Source: an uncultured Chlamydiae bacterium
GTDB lineage: Bacteria; Chlamydiota; Chlamydiia; Chlamydiales; SM23-39
Direction: 5' to 3'
DNA: 5,867 nt
Assembly (NCBI GenBank): GCA_903864395.1
Contig: CAIPFQ010000145.1
Span: 1-5,867, forward strand
Shown: piece by piece, positions 1 through 5,867 of the stretch
How positions within the stretch are numbered: position 1 is the stretch's first letter
Layout: each line of letters opens with the position of its first letter
Made by a program: the position numbers and the translations under genes
The notes under the pieces: generated by a model
Told to the model about the DNA's origin: nothing
Database searches by the model: none
Seen by the model: only the letters and a program-made list of their open reading frames with translations

Positions 1-1
1 A

Positions 2-1348
2 CTAAAACATCTTCCTTTAGACGATCTGTTTCCTTTTGCTCCCATTAAAGCTCTTTTGAAAAGACCGATTCCTGGAGGACAGATCAATGCTTCCCACCTT
101 CACGCGATTCGCTTTGCGTCTTTAGCCGAAGGATCGGCCACCCCTGTAAAAGCTCTTTTCCTCATTGGCATGAGCGAGGAAAATTTTCCAAGAAAAAATT
201 CTCAAAGCTCCCTCGATATTCTTCGTGGCGAAAAAATCTACACTTTTGAGCCCAGCGATCGGGATCGGTATTTTTTCTTACAATCCCTCTTCGCTGCCAA
301 AGAATTTTTGCATATTAGTTACAGCCACCTCTCTCCCAGCGGAAGCCCTGTGTATCCAAGCCCTCTTGTAGAAGAGCTCAAACGATCGCTCGATGGCCCT
401 GCAAAAGAGTGTCAAATAAAAGAGGTCTCGAGAAACCTTTTCACCCCGAAAAAAATCTCCTGGCCTACCCACCCTCCTCGGCCTACTTTTCAACAAGATC
501 TCACGATCCATCTCTCCGAGCTTAGTTCTTTAGCGCGCCATCCCTGGAGTTTTTATCTGGAAAAACAATTCGGGATTCGCCTTGAGCGCTCTCCGATCGA
601 TTCCTTGTCGCAGAAAAAAAAGAAAATTCTCCGCGCTACCCCCCATACCAAATCCATAGCCTCCCTTCTGCGCGAGCTCCCTTCTGGTCTTTGCGGGGAA
701 ATTCTTACAACAGAGATTCAAGAAAATGCCTCTCTGTGGTCGGAACAAATCGCCACCTGGGGCGTCTCTTTCGAGAGGCTCTTGCTAAAAGCCAACAGTT
801 TTGAAAAACGACATTTTTTAACAGGCTGGGAAATGCCGCCGATAGAGATTTATTTGGATAACGGAACCCGCATCAAAATCATTGGCGAGATCAAAAATTT
901 TTCACCAAAAGGGTTTCTTTACACAGGGGAAGATTCTCTTGGATCGCTCCTAAAGACCTGGCCAGAGTGTCTCGCCGCCCTCATTGCATCGGAGACCCTG
1001 CAAATTTACTTTGTTGACGCAGGAAAAATAAAATCTGTACAAAACCCCCTTTTAGCCATGAAAGATTTTCTTACTTATTTTCTTTTGGCAAAAGAGACCC
1101 CCTCGCCGCTCATTCCCGACTGGGCTGACGCGATTTTGCGCAAGGGAATCGAAGAAATTCAGGCGAAAGAGGAAAAAATGATTCTTGGGAAAGAGCGCTT
1201 TGAAGACACCGTATTTCAATGGGTCTCCGAAAGAATCGACCTGCCTCCCTTAGAAGATTGGCTCTCTTCTTGGAAAGAGCCGATAATGAATAATTTTTCC
1301 CAGCTTTGCGCCCTATATCCAACAAGGAAAAAAAGTGAAACCCTTTAA
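2..1348 (+). CDS. recC: RecC subunit of exonuclease V, C-terminal part (5' truncated by window edge)
   Basis: RecC is the non-catalytic subunit of RecBCD: it holds the complex together, splits the duplex and reads Chi. The frame is open through the left edge (448 codons visible, TAA at 1346-1348). The TTG at 56 is an internal leucine codon, because family-like sequence continues upstream of it. Seen: GQIN...ALFLIGMSEENFPR (to about 193), matching the RecC 'LlGMndg.yPR' region; DRDRYFFLQ...ISYS (263-325) and PSPLVEEL (356-379), matching 'DDRYlFLeal..ISY' and 'PSvLvqEL'; then LSELSSLARHPWSFYLEKQFG (about 509-574), as at the start of the RecC nuclease-like domain; then IIGEIKNFSPKGFLY and LLKTWPECLAALIAS (about 878-991), like E. 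coli 'l.GwLp....GLL' and 'WLeHLv'. No complete PD-(D/E)XK active site is evident, as expected for RecC. Compared with E. coli RecC (1122 residues) roughly the N-terminal 60% is missing, including most of the Chi-reading region. The last 14 bases overlap recB. Confidence 0.93.
   Translation, partial: LKHLPLDDLFPFAPIKALLKRPIPGGQINASHLHAIRFASLAEGSATPVKALFLIGMSEENFPRKNSQSSLDILRGEKIYTFEPSDRDRYFFLQSLFAAKEFLHISYSHLSPSGSPVYPSPLVEELKRSLDGPAKECQIKEVSRNLFTPKKISWPTHPPRPTFQQDLTIHLSELSSLARHPWSFYLEKQFGIRLERSPIDSLSQKKKKILRATPHTKSIASLLRELPSGLCGEILTTEIQENASLWSEQIATWGVSFERLLLKANSFEKRHFLTGWEMPPIEIYLDNGTRIKIIGEIKNFSPKGFLYTGEDSLGSLLKTWPECLAALIASETLQIYFVDAGKIKSVQNPLLAMKDFLTYFLLAKETPSPLIPDWADAILRKGIEEIQAKEEKMILGKERFEDTVFQWVSERIDLPPLEDWLSSWKEPIMNNFSQLCALYPTRKKSETL
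1324..1328 (+). promoter_or_regulatory. Ribosome binding site for recB
   Basis: AAGGA ends six bases before the GTG at 1335 and lies inside the last codons of recC. It supports the GTG start over any later codon, since the Walker A motif follows only about 20 residues into the protein. The spacer between the site and the start is nearly all A (1328-1334), so the distance to the start could vary with slippage. Confidence 0.7.
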
Positions 1349-4300
1349 TTGTCTCAGTCAAGACTGTCCTATTTTTGGCGCTCATCTTTTGGAAGCTTCC
1401 GCTGGAACGGGCAAAACATTCGCGATCGAACACGTCATCGTCCGACTGCTCCTCGAATCCGAGGAAATGGAGATGGAGCAAATTTTGGCGGTTACATTTA
1501 CAAGAGCTGCCGTGCGCGATCTAAAAAAAAGGATTTCTGCAAATCTTCAAGAAGCCTTGAGAAAAATCGAAGAAAAAGAAGACGACTGGCCCTATCTTCA
1601 GCCCTTTCTTGGATCGGAAAGAGCCATTCAAAAACTCAGCGAAGCCTTATGTTTCGTCGATCGATTCCAAATTTTCACAATTCATGGATTTTGTCATCGA
1701 ATTCTCCAAGAATTCGCCTTTGAAGCACAAATTCGACTCACCATCGCCGATCCAGAAAACAAAGAACAAGTGCCTAAAAAACTCGTGCAAAGAGCGATGC
1801 ATTTTTTAGAAACGGAAATAGACTCTGCCTCCCTATGCGCAGAGCAAATAGGCTTTCTTCTCAAAAAATTCGATTCCCTCGATATTTTTGCGCGGCGCCT
1901 TTTGAAAAAAGATCTCGTTGAGTACCGAGGCTCTTTTGCAAACCTTCTAGAGCGCTATGAATCGGCTTGGGGTTCCTATCCCATTCCCGATGAAACTGTT
2001 CTTCTCGACGAGTTTCGGTGTATTTCTTCCAGTTTTAAGTCCGTCGTAAAGGGTAACTTCGAAGCGCAAATCAAATCCCTTTGCAAGGCAAAGAGCGATC
2101 CCGCAGCGTCTCTGCGCGGTCTTTTGAAAGAAAAAGGATCCCTTTTTGCCTTTTTATCTCCTGAAAATCGGAAATTGCGCGCTACAGCCGAGTGCCCTGC
2201 CTTTTTTTTATGGGCAAAAAACGCTTTTTCTCCTCTCCTTGCAGAGGGCACTCATTGGAAAAACATTTTTGGCTGGCTGCAAAATCTTTGGAGTCAAACG
2301 GAGGCCACGCTCCTCTTTGAAAAAGAGATTTTTGATGCCGCTGAAATTCTCAAACAAACAAGCTTTGCGATCCAGCAAGAACCTTTTGCAAACAAGGTGC
2401 GCGAGAAATATAAAGCTGTTTTAATCGACGAATTCCAAGACACCGACCCCTTGCAGTGGAAGATTTTTAAAACGCTTTTTATCGAAAAGCCTCCCTTGGC
2501 CCTTTATCTTGTCGGAGATCCTAAACAATCTATCTATCGTTTTCGCAAAGCGGATGTGTATACCTATTTTGAAGCGAGAACAACCCTCGGCGATTCTTGT
2601 TTATTTTGCCTCGATACAAATTATCGCTCCTCGCCACAAATCATCGAAGCGCTCAACACCTTGTTTCATCGCCCCTGGCTCTTTTTGCCAAAAATAGGGG
2701 AAACAATTCCTTGCCCTGCGATCAAAGCAGGGGCAACACACACGTTTGAGGGAAATGACAACAAAGGGGCGATTCACTGCCTGATGGGGGGCTCTTTTGA
2801 AAAATCCCTCCTCCCCTTTGCTGTCCTGGAAATCGAAATTCTCGCCCCTCTTTTCCCCTCGTTTTCCTCTTTTGCAATTTTGGTAAAAGATCGCTATGAA
2901 GCAGGAAGCGCTTTGGCTCTTCTCCAAGAAAGATCGATCCCAGCGATCGCAAAAAATCAAGAGCCGCTCGGAAAAACATTTGCGTTTCGCGCCCTATTAG
3001 AATTTTTTAACGCTTTGGCTTTCCCTGAGAAAAGCTCCTTAGCCAGAATCGTTGAGGTGGGCCCTTTCCATGAAATTTGTCTTCAAGAGAGCCGAAACAT
3101 TTTGGAAAAAGAGGGGCTCATCGCTTTATTTCGATCTCTTTCACAAAATGTGCCAGAGTCAGAATTTCTTCAAGATTTTCACCAGATCGTGGAAGAGGCT
3201 CTTGCCTGGGAAATGGGACACGGCTTTTCTTTTCCCGGCCTTCTTCAATGGATGGACAATCTAGCCAAGCTCGATCCAAATGCAGGGGGCGCAAGAAGGA
3301 TAGAAAGCGATGCAGAAGCTGTTCAAATTCTCACTCTCCACGTCAGCAAAGGGCTTGAATTCGATGTCGTCTTCGCTTTAGGTCTCGCCTCACATCCCCC
3401 CTCTCTCAAGGAAGAAGAATCAGAAGAGGAGGAAGTGGAAGCGGAAAAATTGCGCCAACTGTATGTCGCAATGACCCGAGCGAAACTACGCCTCTACATT
3501 CCTTTGCCCCATAAACAGCCCCCAAGGAAATCTTCCTCTCCCATAGAAATTTTCGCCCATACCATCGAGACGCAGGAGGGGGATTTTTTAGAATTTCTTC
3601 AAAAAATTGGCAAAACCCAAAGCGTTACGATCGAATCGCTTCCTGAAAAAATCGTCCTCGATCCTCCCCCTAATAAAACAATTCCCTCCTTAGAGGGGTC
3701 TTTCCAAAGCTCGCCTAAAATTCTCCATTCCCCCCCCGTCTCCTATCTAAGGTCTTTTACATCGCTCGCGCAAAAACGGACAATTGAAGGCAAAGAGAGC
3801 GAGACAAAAGGGGTAAATCCAGAATACACCTCTCATACCATTCCCCGAGGGACCGATACTGGCGTCCTAATTCATAAAATTTTTGAAACGCTTTTTGCAG
3901 CCAATACGCCCCTTTGGAAAAACAAAAGCGTTGTCGAGGCTCACATTGAAAAACATCTCAAAAAAACCCCCCTCGAAGCCTGGACGAGCGCCATTCAAGA
4001 AATGGTCTGGAAAACATTGCATCTGCCCCTTATCCCAAAGACCTCCTGGGCTCTTTTCGATCTTGTCCCTGGAAATCTTCTTGTTGAAGTAGAGTTTCTC
4101 TTTTTCAAAACCCCCCATTTTACAAAAGGCTTCATTGACCTCGTTTTTATGATGGAAGGAAAACTCTACTTCGTCGACTGGAAAACAAATTGGCTAGGAG
4201 CGAGTGATGCGTCTTATGCCTCTTTCGAAGAGGTCATGACAGCCAATGATTATGGCCTTCAAGCACAAATTTACACAGAGGCTCTTAAACGCCATGTAAA

Positions 4301-4403
4301 GCAGCTTTACAAAAGACCTTTTGAAGAGATTTTTGGAGGGGCAATTTATTTATTTTTAAGAGGAGGAGGAGTGTGTCATTTCATGCCGAACATAGACTCA
4401 TAG
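1335..4403 (+). CDS. recB: RecB helicase-nuclease subunit of exonuclease V
   Basis: RecB is the 3'-5' SF1A helicase and the only nuclease of RecBCD; it loads RecA after Chi. The 1022-residue frame is intact. Helicase motifs: Walker A ASAGTGKT (21-28, Lys27); Ia LAVTFTRAA (51-59); Ib FTIHGFCHRIL (114-124); II VLIDEFQDTD (362-371, Asp365/Glu366); III LVGDPKQSIYRFRKAD (392-407); IV LDTNYRSSPQII (426-437); V ILTLHVSKGLEFDVVF (665-680); VI RQLYVAMTRAK (707-717). An acidic stretch (692-704) precedes motif VI. A Pro/Ser-rich linker (about 765-805) leads to RSFTSLAQ (806-813). Nuclease: GVLIHKIFE (843-851, His847), GFIDLVF (Asp935), VDWKTNW (Asp948, Lys950) and QAQIY (Gln976, Tyr980), aligning with E. 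coli His956, Asp1067, Asp1080, Lys1082 and the QxxxY motif, so nuclease activity is expected. IYLFLRG near the C-terminus is also conserved. GTG start, overlapping recC by 14 bases and recD by 31. It is about 160 residues shorter than E. coli RecB. AddA is unlikely because RecC and RecD flank it. Confidence 0.97.
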   Translation: MKPFNCLSQDCPIFGAHLLEASAGTGKTFAIEHVIVRLLLESEEMEMEQILAVTFTRAAVRDLKKRISANLQEALRKIEEKEDDWPYLQPFLGSERAIQKLSEALCFVDRFQIFTIHGFCHRILQEFAFEAQIRLTIADPENKEQVPKKLVQRAMHFLETEIDSASLCAEQIGFLLKKFDSLDIFARRLLKKDLVEYRGSFANLLERYESAWGSYPIPDETVLLDEFRCISSSFKSVVKGNFEAQIKSLCKAKSDPAASLRGLLKEKGSLFAFLSPENRKLRATAECPAFFLWAKNAFSPLLAEGTHWKNIFGWLQNLWSQTEATLLFEKEIFDAAEILKQTSFAIQQEPFANKVREKYKAVLIDEFQDTDPLQWKIFKTLFIEKPPLALYLVGDPKQSIYRFRKADVYTYFEARTTLGDSCLFCLDTNYRSSPQIIEALNTLFHRPWLFLPKIGETIPCPAIKAGATHTFEGNDNKGAIHCLMGGSFEKSLLPFAVLEIEILAPLFPSFSSFAILVKDRYEAGSALALLQERSIPAIAKNQEPLGKTFAFRALLEFFNALAFPEKSSLARIVEVGPFHEICLQESRNILEKEGLIALFRSLSQNVPESEFLQDFHQIVEEALAWEMGHGFSFPGLLQWMDNLAKLDPNAGGARRIESDAEAVQILTLHVSKGLEFDVVFALGLASHPPSLKEEESEEEEVEAEKLRQLYVAMTRAKLRLYIPLPHKQPPRKSSSPIEIFAHTIETQEGDFLEFLQKIGKTQSVTIESLPEKIVLDPPPNKTIPSLEGSFQSSPKILHSPPVSYLRSFTSLAQKRTIEGKESETKGVNPEYTSHTIPRGTDTGVLIHKIFETLFAANTPLWKNKSVVEAHIEKHLKKTPLEAWTSAIQEMVWKTLHLPLIPKTSWALFDLVPGNLLVEVEFLFFKTPHFTKGFIDLVFMMEGKLYFVDWKTNWLGASDASYASFEEVMTANDYGLQAQIYTEALKRHVKQLYKRPFEEIFGGAIYLFLRGGGVCHFMPNIDS
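3730..3737 (+). repeat. C8 homopolymer in recB linker
   Basis: Eight consecutive C bases encode the end of Ser799, Pro800 and Pro801 of RecB, in the linker between helicase motif VI (ends about 717) and the nuclease (catalytic residues from 847). It is the longest C run I found; several C6 runs occur elsewhere. Gain of one C leads to a stop at 3785-3787, and loss of one C leads to a stop at 3748-3750. In the sequence as given the frame is intact. Confidence 0.9.
4361..4369 (+). promoter_or_regulatory. Strong ribosome binding site for recD
   Basis: AGGAGGAGG contains two overlapping copies of the full AGGAGG Shine-Dalgarno core. The first (4361-4366) ends six bases before the GTG at 4373, a near-ideal distance. 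The same bases encode Arg-Gly-Gly at the end of the conserved RecB motif FLRG. This site decides the recD start: no other in-frame start codon nearby has a comparable site, and the next in-frame ATG (4499) would remove 42 residues. Confidence 0.8.
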
Positions 4404-5867
4404 CAAAGCCAGGATTTTTCAATCGATTCTTCGCGACCTCCCTTCTTAAACAGTTTGGCTCTCATCGACCTGATTTGGAAATTTGTATATCCCTGTTGAT
4501 GGAGGGAACCAGAAAGGGGCACCTTTGCATGACAGAAGAAATGCTTGGGGGCTCTTTACAAGATCTTCCCCCCTCTCTCGTAGAAGAGGGGCTGTCCCCC
4601 ATCCCAAGAGCCCCCATTGTCCATAGCCATGGGCGCTACTACCTGCAAAAAAACTGGGTTTACGAAACAACGATTGTAGAGAACACAAAGCGACTTAGAA
4701 AGGGCTGCCCCTCCCCTTTTTTCGATCGCACAGCGTTTGCAACAGGACTAGCGGCACTCGCAAGCCAGCTGTTGCCAGCGCAACAGGCCGCGCTTCAGAC
4801 GGCGCTGCAAAAATCTCTTTTAGTGATTTGCGGGGGCCCTGGCACAGGAAAAACTTATAGCGCGGGGCATTTAGCTAATCTTTTGTTTCATTCCCTAAGC
4901 CCTAAACAACCCTTTCGCATTGTTGCGAGCGCTCCCACTGGAAAGGCAGCGGCCGCTCTTAAAGCTTCGCTGAAAAATCAAATGCCCTCGAGCCCCCTCT
5001 TGCATATCGAAGCCATGACGCTCCATCGGATGCTAAAACTTCAGCCCGAGAGCAATAAACTTTTTTCCCATCGCCCGATCGACGCCCATCTCGTCATTGT
5101 CGACGAGGCTTCGATGATGGATGTTTCTCTTCTGGCTCATCTTTTAGAGGCCATCTCGGATGAAACGCTCCTTGTTTTGATGGGAGATCCGAATCAACTC
5201 CCTCCAGTCGAAGCCAGCAGCCTTTTTGCGGAAATGGGACAGCTTTTTGGGTTTCCTCTCAATACTTGCGTTCGCACAGAAGAGCCCATTTTACAAAAAT
5301 TCGCAGAGGCCATTCAAAAGGGAAATAAGGAGGTATTTTTTAGCCTTCTCGCCTTAAACCACCCCTCTTTGCTTTGGAAAGAAGAGATTCCAAGCCCAGA
5401 GGCTTTGTATAAAAAAATTCTCCCTTTCTTAGAAAGTTTATCCCCCGATCCATTAAAAAGTTTTCAACAATTAAAAAAGTTTCTCATTTTAAACACGCTG
5501 AGACAAGGGCCTTATGGCACAGACGCTCTCAATCAAAAGATTTTTGAACAGGTAATTTCCGAAAAAAAATCATGGATCTTCCCTATCCTATCGACAACGA
5601 ACGACTCTTTTTTAAAACTTTACAACGGGGTCAATGGGCTATTGATAGGGCAATCTTTAAAGAACGCGACTGCTTACTTTCCTGAGCCTAACGAAAAAGA
5701 AGACCTTAAAAAATTTTCCCCTCCTCCCCCTTTTGAGTTTGCCTTTTGCCTGTCCATTCACAAAAGCCAGGGAAGTGAGTTTGAAGAAGTTTTGGCCTTG
5801 TTTCCAGAAGGAAGCGAGACTTTTGGAAAAGAGGCTCTTTATACAGCTGTAACGAGAGCCAAAAATC
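4373..5867 (+). CDS. recD: RecD helicase subunit of exonuclease V (3' end cut by window edge)
   Basis: RecD is the 5'-3' SF1B helicase of RecBCD that runs ahead on the 5'-ended strand and regulates RecB nuclease. From GTG 4373 the frame is open for 498 codons to the window end. N-terminal domain: GHLCMT (49-54) and YYLQKNWVYETTI (89-101), matching E. coli RecD 'GHVCLP' and 'LYLNRMWCNERTV'. Helicase: Walker A GGPGTGKT (154-161, Lys160); Ia ASAPTGKAAAAL (185-196); Ib TLHRML (216-221); II VIVDEASMMD (241-250, Asp244/Glu245); III LMGDPNQLPPVEA (269-281); LNTLRQGPYGTDALNQ (373-388), matching 'LCALREGPFGVAGLNE'; V SIHKSQGSEFEEV (461-473); VI ALYTAVTRAK (488-497). E. coli RecD has only about 35 residues after motif VI, so little is missing. 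The segment between motifs III and V is clearly shorter than in E. coli. The N-terminal domain and recB linkage favour RecD over the stand-alone RecD2 type. It overlaps recB by 31 bases, so translation is probably coupled. Confidence 0.95.
   Translation, partial: MSFHAEHRLIAKPGFFNRFFATSLLKQFGSHRPDLEICISLLMEGTRKGHLCMTEEMLGGSLQDLPPSLVEEGLSPIPRAPIVHSHGRYYLQKNWVYETTIVENTKRLRKGCPSPFFDRTAFATGLAALASQLLPAQQAALQTALQKSLLVICGGPGTGKTYSAGHLANLLFHSLSPKQPFRIVASAPTGKAAAALKASLKNQMPSSPLLHIEAMTLHRMLKLQPESNKLFSHRPIDAHLVIVDEASMMDVSLLAHLLEAISDETLLVLMGDPNQLPPVEASSLFAEMGQLFGFPLNTCVRTEEPILQKFAEAIQKGNKEVFFSLLALNHPSLLWKEEIPSPEALYKKILPFLESLSPDPLKSFQQLKKFLILNTLRQGPYGTDALNQKIFEQVISEKKSWIFPILSTTNDSFLKLYNGVNGLLIGQSLKNATAYFPEPNEKEDLKKFSPPPPFEFAFCLSIHKSQGSEFEEVLALFPEGSETFGKEALYTAVTRAKN

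Noticed and set aside
56..58. TTG as the start of recC
   Set aside because: The frame continues open to position 2 with RecC-like sequence, and RecC is normally over 1000 residues; this is an internal Leu codon.
1110..1481. 123-codon open frame on the - strand across the recC-recB junction
   Set aside because: It lies opposite two confidently identified genes, has no recognisable motif, and its residues look like a shadow of the coding strand.
1349..1723. 124-codon + frame just after recC
   Set aside because: It is out of frame with RecB over the Walker A and motif Ia region, and its Arg/Ser-rich translation is typical of a shadow frame.
2601..2960. 119-codon and neighbouring - strand frames opposite recB
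   Set aside because: No family resemblance and no supporting start site; both overlap the conserved RecB helicase core.
4384..4402. ATG at 4384 as the recD start
   Set aside because: It is in a different frame from RecD and ends at a stop codon after six codons.
4446..4688. 80-codon - strand frame opposite the start of recD
   Set aside because: The + strand here encodes the RecD N-terminal domain with recognisable family residues, so the antisense frame is a shadow.
4831..4847. G/C-rich stretch as a possible hairpin terminator
   Set aside because: It encodes the RecD Walker A motif and has no following T run.

Overview
The whole window is coding sequence on the + strand. It holds three consecutive, overlapping genes of the RecBCD (exonuclease V) helicase-nuclease, in the order recC (3' part, cut by the left edge), recB (complete) and recD (cut by the right edge, nearly complete). 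I see no RNA gene, mobile element, CRISPR array, terminator or non-coding stretch over 300 bases, and essentially no intergenic DNA: recC overlaps recB by 14 bases and recB overlaps recD by 31 bases.

Organism: the proteins are clearly bacterial RecC, RecB and RecD, but compact. RecB is 1022 residues against about 1180 in E. coli, and RecD is shorter than E. coli RecD, mainly between helicase motifs III and V. The RecB N-terminus (ASAGTGKTFAIE), the overall size and the moderately AT-rich DNA suggest to me a member of the Chlamydiota, probably an environmental or amoeba-associated lineage. This is recollection-based inference, not a search result, and I hold it at about 0.6.

Layout: positions 2-1348 carry the RecC C-terminal part (second helicase-like fold plus the degenerate nuclease-like C-terminal domain). 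Positions 1335-4403 carry RecB, with an SF1A 3'-5' helicase, a Pro/Ser-rich linker and a PD-(D/E)XK nuclease in which all expected catalytic residues are present. Positions 4373-5867 carry RecD, an SF1B 5'-3' helicase, from its N-terminal domain to motif VI. Both downstream genes appear to start with GTG codons lying inside the end of the previous gene, each behind a Shine-Dalgarno sequence, so translation is probably coupled and subunit amounts co-ordinated. Together the products would process double-strand DNA ends for RecA-dependent repair and degrade linear foreign DNA.

I found no new system here. The points worth a second look are smaller: a C8 homopolymer exactly in the RecB helicase-nuclease linker, where slippage either way would yield a nuclease-less RecB; several A8/T8 tracts in all three genes; an apparent excess of the palindrome CGATCG; a strand-biased octamer; and the recD ribosome binding site embedded in a conserved RecB motif.
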